A program made the translations under genes and the position numbers. From Hyphomicrobium sp. CS1BSMeth3 (GTDB lineage: Bacteria > Pseudomonadota > Alphaproteobacteria > Rhizobiales > Hyphomicrobiaceae), in NCBI RefSeq assembly GCF_900117415.1, contig NZ_FPEI01000006.1, forward strand, positions 2,294,001 through 2,358,000: a stretch of 64,000 nt of DNA, given 5' to 3'. This document shows, piece by piece, positions 16,018-24,840 of the stretch. Below the pieces are notes generated by a model. It was given only the letters and a program-made list of their open reading frames with translations. It was not told where the DNA came from and did not search any database. Every line of letters starts with the position of its first letter. Positions within the stretch are counted from its first letter, which is position 1.

Positions 16018-16743
16018 GTGAAACTCTCTGACTTCAAGGTCCTGACGTTCGACTGCTACGGCACGCTCATCGACTGGGAGAGCGGCATGATCGCCGCGCT
16101 TACGCCGCTGACCGAGCGCCTGCAGCCCGCCCCCACGCGCAATGAAATTCTCGAGGCCCATAGCCGCATCGAGGCCATGCAGCAGCTCACCACGCCGGCC
16201 ATGCCTTATGCCGAGCTTCTCGCCGTGGTCTACAAACGGCTTGCCGAGCACTGGCGTCTTTCGGTGAGCTGGCAGGAATGCCTTACCTACGGACGATCGA
16301 TTGCCAACTGGCCGGCATTCCCCGACTCAGGTGAAGCCCTTCGCTACCTGAAGCAGCACTTCGCGCTCGTGATCCTGTCCAACGTCGACAACGAAAGCTT
16401 CGCGCATTCCAATGCCCGTCTCGGCGTGGCCTTCGACGCGGTCTACACGGCCGCGGACATCGGATCGTACAAGCCGGCGATCCGTAATTTCGAGTACATG
16501 CTCGCCGACCTTGCTCAGCAGGGTGTCGCGCGTGGCGACATTCTCCATGTCGCGGAAAGCCTGTTCCACGACCACGTGCCGGCAAACAGCCTCGGCCTTG
16601 CCTCGTGCTGGATCCATCGCCGCCACGGCGACGAGGGTTTCGGCGCCACCCGCCCCCCAGGGACCATGCCCAAGCTCGATTTCCGTTTCGAGAGCATGGC
16701 GGCACTGGCTGCGGCACATGCCGCCGAGGTCGGGGCAGACTAA
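16018..16743 (+). CDS. HAD-superfamily hydrolase (haloacid dehalogenase type II-like)
   Basis: 241 residues from a GTG preceded by GGGAGAG. The HAD nucleophile motif is VLTFDCYGTLIDW (Asp12 nucleophile); Tyr14 in the +2 position is typical of the haloacid dehalogenase-like subgroup rather than classic phosphatases. Motif II is VILSNVDN. The conserved Lys lies in DIGSYKPAIRNF. Motif III is weak (ILHVAESLFHDHVPA). Reading the frame further upstream would add 47 low-complexity residues, so the GTG is preferred. Substrate unknown: 2-haloacid or small phosphate ester. Confidence 0.8.
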   Translation: MKLSDFKVLTFDCYGTLIDWESGMIAALTPLTERLQPAPTRNEILEAHSRIEAMQQLTTPAMPYAELLAVVYKRLAEHWRLSVSWQECLTYGRSIANWPAFPDSGEALRYLKQHFALVILSNVDNESFAHSNARLGVAFDAVYTAADIGSYKPAIRNFEYMLADLAQQGVARGDILHVAESLFHDHVPANSLGLASCWIHRRHGDEGFGATRPPGTMPKLDFRFESMAALAAAHAAEVGAD

Positions 16744-16745
16744 AG

Positions 16746-16776
16746 AGCCTTCCCGGCACAGGAGGCCGGAAAGGCT
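16746..16776 (+). terminator. Hairpin downstream of HAD gene
   Basis: AGCCTT-c-CCGG and CCGG-a-AAGGCT form a stem of 6+4 pairs around CACAGGAGG, starting 3 bases after the HAD stop codon. It lacks a clear T-run. Confidence 0.45.
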
Positions 16777-16927
16777 GCGTCACCGCAAAGTCTGGGAGGC
16801 ATTCCGGCGCAACTACCTCCTCGCCCGGTCTGCGAGCCACATCGGCCCGGTGACCGGCAAAGGAGATGTATGGGTCACATGGCGCAGGCGGCGGTATCCG
16901 CTACCAGCGCCACCGGCAGGGATCTGC

Positions 16928-17104
16928 CTAGTGACTCCTCTTGGTGCTCAGTCTGCTTATTTCGTCCTTGAGTTTTAGTTTTTCGAGCTTCAGCCGGGTG
17001 ATCTCCACGTCATTGGAGCCCGGTCGGCTCATCTCTTCCTCGATCCGGCGGTCGAGAAGCTTGTGCTTCTCAGAAAGCTCTGCGAGATGTGCGTGTAGCG
17101 ACAT
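16928..17104 (-). CDS. YdcH-like small coiled-coil protein (DUF465)
   Basis: 58-residue protein beginning MSLHAHLAELSEKHKLLDRR and ending LSTKRSH. The pattern is the YdcH/DUF465 signature: an N-terminal L-x2-L-x2-KH-x2-L-D-x2-I-x-E-E segment, a short loop with a Pro (RPGSNDVE), then a Lys/Leu helix (ITRLKLEKLKLKDEI). It is highly helical and probably forms a hairpin coiled coil. Function is not established for the family. It is monocistronic and antisense to its neighbours. Confidence 0.85.
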   Translation of the reverse strand: MSLHAHLAELSEKHKLLDRRIEEEMSRPGSNDVEITRLKLEKLKLKDEISRLSTKRSH

Positions 17105-17234
17105 CAGGCCCTCCGTGTACGAGTTGACAGTTGAAAGTCTGCCACGGAACGGCTGCGCTGTCCAACCGGCTCGGCATCAACTGGTGTAAAACAAGCCGAC
17201 GTCCACGCATTAACGCTGACTGATCACGCCTCAA

Positions 17235-17300
17235 TCGGTTAGATACTTTCTACAAACTATACAAAATCTTGCGTCAGCGAACTCACGGAACCGATCGGTC
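17235..17300 (+). promoter_or_regulatory. AT-rich candidate promoter region of rnd
   Basis: The only markedly AT-rich stretch in this GC-rich part (TTAGATACTTTCTACAAACTATACAAAATC, 17238-17267) lies just upstream of rnd and contains TATACA, resembling a -10 element. No clean -35 partner is seen. Confidence 0.35.
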
Positions 17301-17921
17301 ATGACGGCACACCAGATCTTCCTTCACCGCGGCGACCTCCCCGCCGGCCTCGCCTTTACCGGCGCCGTGGCCGTCGACACCGAGACGCTCGGGCTGAAAC
17401 CGCATCGCGACCGCCTCTGTCTCGTGCAGCTCTCGGCCGGCGATGGCGCCGCCCACCTCGTCCAGCTCGACGGCACCGACTGGTCCGCCCCGCGGCTCAA
17501 GGCGTTGCTCACCGATCCGGGGATCACCAAGATCTTTCACTTCGCCCGCTTCGACGTCGCGGTGCTGGAGCAGTATCTCGGGGTCGTCACCGCGCCGATC
17601 TACTGCACGAAGATCGCCTCCAAGCTCGTACGGACGTACACCGACCGGCACGGCCTCAAGGACCTCTGCCATGAGCTGCTGGGCGTCGAACTCTCGAAGC
17701 AGCAGCAGAGCTCCGACTGGGCTGCCACCACACTGTCCCAGCAGCAGCTCGCCTATGCCGCCTCGGACGTCCTGCACCTGCACGCGCTGAAAACCGCCCT
17801 CGACGCCATGCTCGCCCGCCAGGACCGCACGGCGCTCGCCGAGGCCTGCTTCCGATTCGTTTCCCAGCGGGCCAAGCTGGACCTCGCCGGCTTCGAGGAC
17901 ATGGATATCTTCAGCCACTGA
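17301..17921 (+). CDS. rnd: Short-form ribonuclease D (DEDDy 3'-5' exonuclease)
   Basis: 206 residues, the short form found in alphaproteobacteria without the C-terminal HRDC domains. Catalytic DEDDy residues are all present: Asp26 and Glu28 (AVDTETLGL), Asp85 (FHFARFDVAVL), Tyr152 and Asp156 (LAYAASDVLHL). Expected to trim 3' ends of stable RNAs such as tRNA precursors in the cytoplasm. It precedes the LPS-export genes, with 131 bases to the start chosen there. Confidence 0.92.
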   Translation: MTAHQIFLHRGDLPAGLAFTGAVAVDTETLGLKPHRDRLCLVQLSAGDGAAHLVQLDGTDWSAPRLKALLTDPGITKIFHFARFDVAVLEQYLGVVTAPIYCTKIASKLVRTYTDRHGLKDLCHELLGVELSKQQQSSDWAATTLSQQQLAYAASDVLHLHALKTALDAMLARQDRTALAEACFRFVSQRAKLDLAGFEDMDIFSH

Positions 17922-18052
17922 AAGAGGCTGTGGGTTATTCCGTTTTCGCCGTAACAGCTTGCAGGGTGTCCCAATATCTCCCAAATTCGCCTTCAGTGAA
18001 TGGGGAGGAGCCCGGCTCCGACAGGCCCGAAAGGGCGCATCAGCGGGCAAGC

Positions 18053-20095
18053 ATGGCGACAGCGATCGATTCACGCCGGCTGCGGGACCGGCCGGGTGGC
18101 TTTGTTCCGAGCGGAACGGGCCATGCGGCGGGCGATGATCGCGTGCGCGCTTTCGCAGCCGCCCGCCGCCATAGCTGGATGGTCCGCACACTGCGCCTTG
18201 CCCTTCCGCTCCTTGCTGTCGGGATGCTCGGGATTTACGGGGCAACGACCTGGCGCATTGCCACGCTGAGAGCCAGCGGGGTGACGCTCGAGGAGGTCCG
18301 CCTCTCCAACGACCTCCTCGTGATGGCCAATCCGAAGTACGCCGGCAGCGGCAAGGACGGCTCGCGCCACGCCGTCCGCGCGCGCTCGGCCGAAACCGAT
18401 CTGCTGACCCAGAAGCTGGTCAAGCTCACCGCCATCGAGGGCGATATCACGCAGCTCAGCGGCAACAAGATCGATCTCACCGCGACGCGCGGCACCTACG
18501 ATCAGGAAACGGGCGTGCTCGAGCTTCACGAGCAGATCGACGTGCGCTCGACCGACGGCATGACCGCCAAGCTGACGGCCGCGACGGTGATGACCAAGGA
18601 GAACCGGATCATCTCCAACGAGCCGATCACCGCGGCGACGGCAACGAGCCGCATTCGTGCCCTCAGAATGGAAATGGCCACGCAGAGCAGGCTCGCGACC
18701 TTTACGGGCGACGTCGCCGTGCGAATGACGCCACCTCCCACGGATAGCACCGCGCCGAAGAAAGAAAAGCCGGCGGCCACCGCGCTCGGGCCGAGCTTCT
18801 CCTCTGGTGAGCCCGTCGATGTGACGTCCGATCGCCTCGTCGTCGACGATGGCAAGCACACGGCCATGTTCCGCGCCAATGTCATCGCCCGTCAGGGGAC
18901 GTCGACGCTCGCGGCCCCCGAGCTCGATGTATTCTACGCAGGCCGCTCTGCATTGCCCGGCGCTGCCGCGAGCGAGTCGGCAGCCGATCCGGCGGCCTCG
19001 CGCCTGACGAAGCTCGAAGCGCGCGGCGGTGTGCTCATGACGCGCGATACGGATCGTGCGACAGCAACGACGCTGCACCACGATGCGGAAGCGCAGCGCA
19101 CGACACTTTCGGGCCCCGTGGATATGACCTCCGGTATCGACCGCCGTGCGACCAGCGCGATGGCCGAGATCGACCACAAGGCAGACCGCATCATGCTCGA
19201 TGGCGCTGTCGTGCTCTACCAAGGCCGCAACATCCTGCGGGGCGAGCGCCTTGCGATCGATCGCGCGAATGGCCGTGCACGCCTCGATAGCCCCCCGGAT
19301 GCAGCGCGCAGCCCCGGCCGCATCAGCGTGCTCCTGTACCGGACCGAGCAGCCCGCCCGCTCGCGGCCCTCGGCGCCGGCAGCGGATACGGGCGAGAATG
19401 GCGTTATCGGCGCCTTCCGGACCGATCCGAACCAACCGATCGATATCGACGCGGCGGTGCTGGATTTCGATGAGGCGCGCCGCAATGCGCACTTCACCGG
19501 CAATGTCGTCGCCAAACAGGGTGAGTTCGTGATGCGCACGCCGAGCCTCACCGCGTATTTCCAGGGACAGACCTCGCTTCTGTCGGCGGCGCCGAAGGGC
19601 GGCGATGCCGCATCGGCCTCGAGCCTCAAGAAGATCGAGGCGAGAAACGGTGTGGTGATCACGGGCAAGGACGGGCAGAAGGTGACGGGCGACTCGGCCG
19701 ATTTCGATCCGGCCGCCAACTTCGCGACCGTCACCGGCCGGGTGATCGTCCATCAGGGCAAGAATGTGGTCGAGGGCTCGAAGCTCATCATGGACCTGAC
19801 CTCGGGGCGCACCCGCTTTGAGACCGATGGCGCCCAGACCGCGACGGCGAGGCCCGCGCCGGAGAGCTCGCTGCCGTGCGTCGCCGGCCAGACGTGCACC
19901 TCCAAGCCGCGCGTCCGCGCTGTTTTCTATCCCAAGGATGCAAAGCGCCCGCCTGCGACCCGCAATGCGCCCGGCTCGACCACACGCCAGGGCTCCGATC
20001 AGGCCCCGACGCCGCGCGGCACCGGCCAGTCCTCCTGGCAGTCTTCGACCACGCCATCGACCACACCGGCACCCGACGCGGGGGCTTTCCGATGA
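18053..20095 (+). CDS. lptC: LptC-LptA fusion protein, LPS export periplasmic bridge
   Basis: 680 residues. A cytoplasmic N-terminus leads to one membrane helix (about 47-66, LRLALPLLAVGMLGIYGATT). An LptC-like jellyroll follows to about residue 205. At least two OstA/LptA-type beta repeats come next: one begins near residue 251 (PVDVTSDRLVVDDG, then ANVIARQG), the other near 461 (PIDIDAAVLDFDEA, then GNVVAKQG). A further GRVIVHQGKNVVEGSKLIMD lies near 555. The tail is Pro/Thr-rich. In most bacteria LptC and LptA are separate proteins; here the frame is continuous. A GTG at 17996 is an alternative start. lptB follows 22 bases later. Confidence 0.85.
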   Translation: MATAIDSRRLRDRPGGFVPSGTGHAAGDDRVRAFAAARRHSWMVRTLRLALPLLAVGMLGIYGATTWRIATLRASGVTLEEVRLSNDLLVMANPKYAGSGKDGSRHAVRARSAETDLLTQKLVKLTAIEGDITQLSGNKIDLTATRGTYDQETGVLELHEQIDVRSTDGMTAKLTAATVMTKENRIISNEPITAATATSRIRALRMEMATQSRLATFTGDVAVRMTPPPTDSTAPKKEKPAATALGPSFSSGEPVDVTSDRLVVDDGKHTAMFRANVIARQGTSTLAAPELDVFYAGRSALPGAAASESAADPAASRLTKLEARGGVLMTRDTDRATATTLHHDAEAQRTTLSGPVDMTSGIDRRATSAMAEIDHKADRIMLDGAVVLYQGRNILRGERLAIDRANGRARLDSPPDAARSPGRISVLLYRTEQPARSRPSAPAADTGENGVIGAFRTDPNQPIDIDAAVLDFDEARRNAHFTGNVVAKQGEFVMRTPSLTAYFQGQTSLLSAAPKGGDAASASSLKKIEARNGVVITGKDGQKVTGDSADFDPAANFATVTGRVIVHQGKNVVEGSKLIMDLTSGRTRFETDGAQTATARPAPESSLPCVAGQTCTSKPRVRAVFYPKDAKRPPATRNAPGSTTRQGSDQAPTPRGTGQSSWQSSTTPSTTPAPDAGAFR

Positions 20096-20117
20096 CCTGC
20101 CGCCCGGGGATGCCTTC

Positions 20118-20957
20118 ATGAGCCAGAACGGCTGGATGCAGCGGCTCGGCTTCGGTCGCCGCCAATCGCACAATGGCGCGCACCATGAGGAGGAGGCGGA
20201 GCCCTACGACTATGCCGATCATGGTCACGGCAGCCACGAGGGCTGGCTGACGGCGGTCGGCGTGCGCAAGTCGTACAAGCGCCGCCTCGTCGTGCGCGGC
20301 GTGGATCTGGCCGTCCGCCGCGGCGAGGCCGTGGGTCTTCTCGGCCCCAATGGCGCGGGCAAGACGACCGTCTTCTACATGATCACCGGCCTCGTTCCCG
20401 CCGATGCCGGCCACATCACGATCAATGGCCAGGACGTCACCCGCCTTCCCATGTACCGGCGGGCCCGCCTCGGCATTGGCTACCTCCCGCAGGAAGCCTC
20501 TATCTTCCGAGGTCTGACCGTCGAGCAGAATATCATGGCCGTGCTGGAGCTGGTCGAGCCCAACAGGCGGCGGCGGCGCGAGCAGCTCGACGAGCTTCTC
20601 GAGGAGTTCCGCATCACCCGCCTCAGGAAGAGCCCCTCGATCGCGCTTTCCGGCGGCGAACGGCGGCGCTGCGAGATTGCCCGGGCGCTCGCCTCCCGCC
20701 CGGTCTTCATGTTGCTGGACGAACCGTTCGCCGGCATCGATCCTATTGCGGTGGGTGAAATTCAGCAGCTCGTACGCCACCTTACGCAGCGCGGGCTCGG
20801 TGTATTGATCACCGATCACAACGTCCGCGAGACGCTGAGCCTCGTGGATCGCGCCTATGTTATTGCCGACGGCCAGGTCCTGACCCAGGGCAGCCCGTCG
20901 GAAATCATTGCCAATGAGGATGTCCGCCGGGTGTATCTTGGCGACATGTTCGGTTAA
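20118..20957 (+). CDS. lptB: LPS export ABC transporter ATP-binding protein
   Basis: 279 residues. Cytoplasmic ATPase powering LPS extraction by LptFG. Walker A GPNGAGKT (76-83), Q-loop YLPQEAS, signature ALSGGERRRCEIARAL, Walker B VFMLLDEPFAG and switch His in ITDHNVRET are intact. An N-terminal extension of about 40 residues rich in His, Glu and Asp (AHHEEEAEPYDYADHGHGSH) precedes the normal LptB start and is common in alphaproteobacteria. The start ATG at 20118 follows the fusion gene closely. rpoN is downstream, the standard order. Confidence 0.95.
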   Translation: MSQNGWMQRLGFGRRQSHNGAHHEEEAEPYDYADHGHGSHEGWLTAVGVRKSYKRRLVVRGVDLAVRRGEAVGLLGPNGAGKTTVFYMITGLVPADAGHITINGQDVTRLPMYRRARLGIGYLPQEASIFRGLTVEQNIMAVLELVEPNRRRRREQLDELLEEFRITRLRKSPSIALSGGERRRCEIARALASRPVFMLLDEPFAGIDPIAVGEIQQLVRHLTQRGLGVLITDHNVRETLSLVDRAYVIADGQVLTQGSPSEIIANEDVRRVYLGDMFG

Positions 20958-21141
20958 GCGCTGCCCCAAATCAGGGCATGTCTTTTGGCGGAACCGGCAC
21001 TCGGCACGCAATGCTGTTTACGATTCTGGGCTAGAGTGCCCCACTAGTTGCAGCACGCGGCCGACCATGAAGGCTGCTGGCATTCGAGTGGTATCCTGCG
21101 CGGTGTAGGGCATCGCGGGGCAGCGGTTGGGGATAGTAAGT

Positions 21142-22710
21142 ATGGCGATTACGACGAAGCTCGAGCTCCGCCAGAGCCAGCAGCTCGTCATGACGCCGCA
21201 GCTGCAGCAGGCGATCAAGCTCCTGCAGCTCTCCAACCTGGAGCTCAACGAGTTCGTCGATGCCGAGCTCGAGCGCAACCCTCTGCTCGAGCGCGACGAT
21301 GAACAGTACCCGGCATCCGGCCCCACGGAGAGCGCTCCCGAGAAGGAGAGCGGCGCGGAGGACGACTTCGGCGGCGACGACGGTGACTACAGCAATGGCG
21401 ACGAGCCGTCGGCCGCGCAGGACATGGTCGCCGACGCGACGAAGCTGGCCAGCGACCTCGATGTCGACCGCGATGTTGCCTTCGCCGAGGAAAGCCCGCA
21501 GGACATTGCCGCATTGCTCGCCGGCAGCACCTGGTCGGGCGCCCGCCAGTCCGGCTCGCTGGACAGCGAGGAGACCGATCTCGAGTCGATCCTGACCAGC
21601 GACGTCTCGCTCCGCGAGCATCTGTCAAACCAGCTCCAGCTCGCCGTCAGCGATCCCGTGGAGCGCATGATCGGCGGCTATCTGATCGATCTCGTCGATG
21701 ACGCCGGCTACCTCCGCGCGGACCTCGACGAGCTGGCCGACCGCCTCGGCGCTGCCCCTGCCCAGGTCAGGGCCGTGCTCGCCAAGCTGCAGACGTTCGA
21801 TCCGCCCGGCGTGATGGCGACATCGCTCAAGGAATGCCTCGCACTCCAGCTCAAGGAGCGCGGCCGCTACGACCCCATGATCGCGAAGTTCCTCGATCAT
21901 CTCGAATTGCTGGCCGCGCACGACCTGCGCCAGCTCAAGCGCATTCTCGGCACCGACATGGAGGACATCACCGACATGATCGCCGAGATCCGCTCGCTCA
22001 ATCCCAAGCCCGGCAATGCCTTCGACGGCCCGCCGGTGCAGACCGTGATCCCCGATGTGCTCGTGCGCCCGGCGAACGATGGGAGCTGGCACGTCGAGCT
22101 CAACAGCGAGACCCTGCCCCGCGTGCTCGTCAATCGCGCCTACTACACGCGCGTATCACGCAACATGCCGGCGCAATCGCGCGACAAGGAATTCCTGGTC
22201 GACTGTCTGAACACGGCCAACTGGCTCGTGAAGAGCCTTGACCAGCGGGCGCGCACGATCCTGCGCGTTGCCGAGGAGATCGTGCGTCAGCAGGATGCCT
22301 TCCTCGTGCACGGTGTGCAGCATCTGAGGCCGCTCAATCTCAAGACGGTCGCCGATGCCATCAAGATGCACGAATCGACGGTAAGCCGCGTCACATCATC
22401 GAAGTACATGGCCACGAACCGCGGCATCTTCGAGATGAAGTACTTCTTCAACTCGGCCATTGCCTCGGTCGACAACGGCGTTGCCCACTCCTCCGTGTCG
22501 GTCCGCCATCGCATCAAGCTGCTGATCGATGCCGAGGCCGCGAGCGCCGTGCTTTCGGATGATCAGATCGTCGACATCCTCCAGCGCGAGGGGATCGACA
22601 TCGCGCGCCGGACGGTCGCCAAGTACCGGGAGGCCATGGGGATCGCCTCGTCCGTCCAGCGCCGCCGCGAAAAACGCGCCCATGCCCAGACAGCCCGAGT
22701 GGCCGGCTAG
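21142..22710 (+). CDS. rpoN: RNA polymerase sigma-54 factor
   Basis: 522 residues. Region I is Gln/Leu-rich (LELRQSQQLVMTPQLQQAIK) and binds enhancer-activator proteins. An acidic linker follows (about 55-110). The core-binding and HTH regions are intact, and the C-terminal RpoN box reads ARRTVAKYREAMG. ATG at 21142 is preferred to a TTG five codons upstream. The usual neighbours hpf and ptsN do not follow; a tRNA gene and a rearranged region come instead. Confidence 0.97.
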   Translation: MAITTKLELRQSQQLVMTPQLQQAIKLLQLSNLELNEFVDAELERNPLLERDDEQYPASGPTESAPEKESGAEDDFGGDDGDYSNGDEPSAAQDMVADATKLASDLDVDRDVAFAEESPQDIAALLAGSTWSGARQSGSLDSEETDLESILTSDVSLREHLSNQLQLAVSDPVERMIGGYLIDLVDDAGYLRADLDELADRLGAAPAQVRAVLAKLQTFDPPGVMATSLKECLALQLKERGRYDPMIAKFLDHLELLAAHDLRQLKRILGTDMEDITDMIAEIRSLNPKPGNAFDGPPVQTVIPDVLVRPANDGSWHVELNSETLPRVLVNRAYYTRVSRNMPAQSRDKEFLVDCLNTANWLVKSLDQRARTILRVAEEIVRQQDAFLVHGVQHLRPLNLKTVADAIKMHESTVSRVTSSKYMATNRGIFEMKYFFNSAIASVDNGVAHSSVSVRHRIKLLIDAEAASAVLSDDQIVDILQREGIDIARRTVAKYREAMGIASSVQRRREKRAHAQTARVAG

Positions 22711-22802
22711 GCAGCCGCGGGCACAATCGGGGCCAGGAGCGGGGCTCAGGCGTTGCTATCCCGGGCAAAGCCCTGTAATCACGGCGCCTGAGCCTGATCG
22801 TT

Positions 22803-22831
22803 CCAGAGGGGGCCCCGCGCCCCCCGTCTGG
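22803..22831 (+). terminator. GC-rich hairpin after rpoN
   Basis: CCAGAGGGGGC pairs with GCCCCC(CG)TCTGG around CCCGC, a strong stem 93 bases past the rpoN stop and before tRNA-Lys. No T-tract, so terminator activity is uncertain. Confidence 0.45.
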
Positions 22832-22920
22832 GGTCTGGATCATGCTCCCATCCTAGGCTTGGAATGTGATTGCCTTTGATGAGCCCGCGACGCCGGTTTT
22901 GGCCGGCAATCGCACTCAGG

Positions 22921-22995
22921 GGGCGGGTAGCTCAGTGGTAGAGCATCTGACTTTTAATCAGATGGTCGTGGGTTCGATCCCCACCCCGCTCACCA
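22921..22995 (+). tRNA. tRNA-Lys (anticodon TTT)
   Basis: Complete cloverleaf. The acceptor stem GGGCGGG pairs with CCCGCTC (one G-U), and the D-arm is AGCTCAGTGGTAGAGC. Anticodon stem TCTGA/TCAGA encloses loop CTTTTAA with anticodon TTT. T-arm GTGGG-TTCGATC-CCCAC, discriminator A and encoded CCA complete it. It lies at the left border of the accessory region and is a plausible ancestral integration site. Confidence 0.97.
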
Positions 22996-23062
22996 GTGAA
23001 ATCAACGCGATAGGTTTTCAGCCGCCCGCGGGCGCCCATGAAAGCGCCCACGTAAGGCGAGA

Positions 23063-23299
23063 GGCGAGCGGAACCGCCGATCAGCTCTCGACGGGGCTCT
23101 CTTCGCTCTTCTCGACGAAGGCAACGAGCGTTCCGACCTCAGCAATAGATACGTACTCGTGATCGACGGAGACGCCGAGATTGCGCAGCCGGCCGATCGC
23201 GCGCAAGAAACTCTCGGGCTTCATGCCGAGGCGATTGGCGATCAGCGCCTTCTCGTAGGGCAGAACGACCACGCAGGAACCGCCGCGGCGTCTGCAGTG
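23063..23299. repeat. Left copy of direct repeat flanking the island (partial crp copy)
   Basis: Near-identical to 52631-52858 in the same orientation. Over the core (23063-23283 against 52631-52842) I count about six substitutions and one 9-base in-frame insertion. Homology starts 18 bases past the Crp stop codon and, less exactly, runs up to the stop codon of the multicopper oxidase gene, where it ends abruptly. Sequences to the left of the two copies are unrelated. Confidence 0.85.
23081..23299 (-). pseudogene. Truncated Crp/Fnr-family regulator: C-terminal HTH remnant
   Basis: Encodes the last 63 or so residues of a Crp-type regulator (VVLPYEKALIANRLGMKPES onwards), including the helix-turn-helix. 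It is almost identical to the C-terminus of the full gene at 52649-53338 apart from an SEESP/S difference near the end. Upstream coding homology (codons for H-C-R-R-R-G-G-S-C) stops directly at the TAG of the multicopper oxidase gene, so the cAMP-domain half is missing. An internal ATG could yield a 63-residue HTH peptide, but more likely this is debris of a recombination event. Confidence 0.85.
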
Positions 23300-24811
23300 C
23301 TATGAAACCTGCACCTCGGTCATCATGCCTGTCGCCATGTGATAAAGATGATGGCAGTGCAGGAACCAGGAACCCCTGTGAGCTGCATCAAAGGCGATCG
23401 TAACGGGCGCGTGAGCCGGCACGATGACCGTATCTCGGATAGGGCCTGAGAACCGACGGCCACCAACGCCAACCACCTGGAAATGATGTCCGTGCAGATG
23501 CATGGGATGCATCATCGAGGTCGGGTTCATGAACGTGATCTCGGCACGATCACCCTGCCGAACCTTGAAGGGCTCGTGCTCACCGTGGACACTGCCGTTG
23601 ATGGTCCAGCGATAGCCGGCCTCCTCGCCAAGCATGGCGACGAACGATGCCTGCGGCCGCATGGTCGGGAGCGGGGTGGCCGCTCGAAGGACGGCCTCGA
23701 ACGCGAGATCGAGGAGCTCTGCCTTTTGTGTGGCCATCGCGGGACGTCGCGCAATATCGGCGCCCGGAGTCGCGAGGACAATGCCAGTGAGGAACGTCGC
23801 GTCCTCGACCTGCGCCAGCACTGAGAACGCGCCGCCTTCACGAGGGATTTCAACCGCAAGGTCGATCCGCTGACCCTGCGCAAGCGGGTAGCTCGCTTGC
23901 TGCACGGGTTGGCAGGAGACGCCATCGACCGCTGTGGCGCGACTGGCGAGCCCGGGCGTCGATACGAAGAAGGCCGTCGCCGTGCCACCATTGATGATGC
24001 GCAGGCGCACACGTCCTCCCTTCTCGACCTTGACGATCTGAGGGTCGTCGAGCGTGCGTTCGTTGGCCAGGTAGGCATCGTAGCGAACATCATTGGCATG
24101 CGTCATGCTCATCATATGTCCGCCATGCCCCCGCATATGCCCGCCCATGCCGTGCATGGCGTGCCCACCTCCGGGCCCATGTTGCATCGGGGCAGACGCG
24201 CGACGCGCCGGACCAGGCATTGGCCCCCGTCCTGCTCCATGGCCCCCATGGGCATCTGTTCCGCCAAGCTCGGCCAGAATCTCCAGCGGTGACCGGAAAG
24301 CAAAATCATGGAGCATGACGACGACGTCCTGCACGTCCCCGGCATCTCGCTCCCGCGTCACCATGGGCGCAGCAAGGAGGCGTTGCTCCGAAAGAGTGTG
24401 GGAGTGCATCCAATGTGTGCCGGGCGTGAGCTCGAAATCATGCATGTCGGAAAGATCGGGAGCCAACGCGCCGCCGCCGGGGCGCGCACGGTCCTGATCG
24501 GCGGGCGCCTTCACCTGCCCGTGCCAGTGCATCTGAAGCGGCTCGCCCGAGGCATTGAGTAGCGCGCCGGAAAGACGGTCGCCCTCACGGGCCATCAAAC
24601 CGTTCGTCCCTCCTGGGCCCTCGATATGGAAGACTTTCGCGGGCTTTCCGTTCACCTCGATCGTGCGCGTGCCGACCTTGAGCGTCGGACTCGCCGCGTG
24701 AACTGGTACCCAAGGGACGCCCGCAATCAAAGCGCCGCCCGCGGCGGCGGATGACTTGAGAAAAGTGCGGCGGTCCAGAAGCGGCACCTTCTGATTTCGG
24801 CAATGGCTCAT
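23300..24811 (-). CDS. Multicopper oxidase, CopA/PcoA-like copper resistance protein
   Basis: 503 residues with a Tat-type signal (LDRRTFLKSSAAAGGALIAG). Copper ligands of the four conserved motifs are present: LQMHWHGQ, HWMHSH, HPMHLHGHHFQ and WFLHCHHLYHMATGMM. A Met/His/Gly-rich insert (about residues 200-245, with HAMHGMGGHMRGHGGHMM) is typical of cuprous-oxidising enzymes. Periplasmic oxidation of Cu(I) to Cu(II) is the expected role. It is the last gene of the metal block. Its stop codon abuts the truncated crp fragment with no intervening bases. Confidence 0.9.
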   Translation of the reverse strand: MSHCRNQKVPLLDRRTFLKSSAAAGGALIAGVPWVPVHAASPTLKVGTRTIEVNGKPAKVFHIEGPGGTNGLMAREGDRLSGALLNASGEPLQMHWHGQVKAPADQDRARPGGGALAPDLSDMHDFELTPGTHWMHSHTLSEQRLLAAPMVTRERDAGDVQDVVVMLHDFAFRSPLEILAELGGTDAHGGHGAGRGPMPGPARRASAPMQHGPGGGHAMHGMGGHMRGHGGHMMSMTHANDVRYDAYLANERTLDDPQIVKVEKGGRVRLRIINGGTATAFFVSTPGLASRATAVDGVSCQPVQQASYPLAQGQRIDLAVEIPREGGAFSVLAQVEDATFLTGIVLATPGADIARRPAMATQKAELLDLAFEAVLRAATPLPTMRPQASFVAMLGEEAGYRWTINGSVHGEHEPFKVRQGDRAEITFMNPTSMMHPMHLHGHHFQVVGVGGRRFSGPIRDTVIVPAHAPVTIAFDAAHRGSWFLHCHHLYHMATGMMTEVQVS

Positions 24812-24840
24812 GATCGTATCCTTGATGCTGATGGTGCTCG

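Noticed and set aside
16870-16971. 33-codon open frame with AAAGGAG upstream
   Set aside because: Its 3' part is antisense to the conserved ydcH-like gene and the product shows no family or signal features; probably chance.
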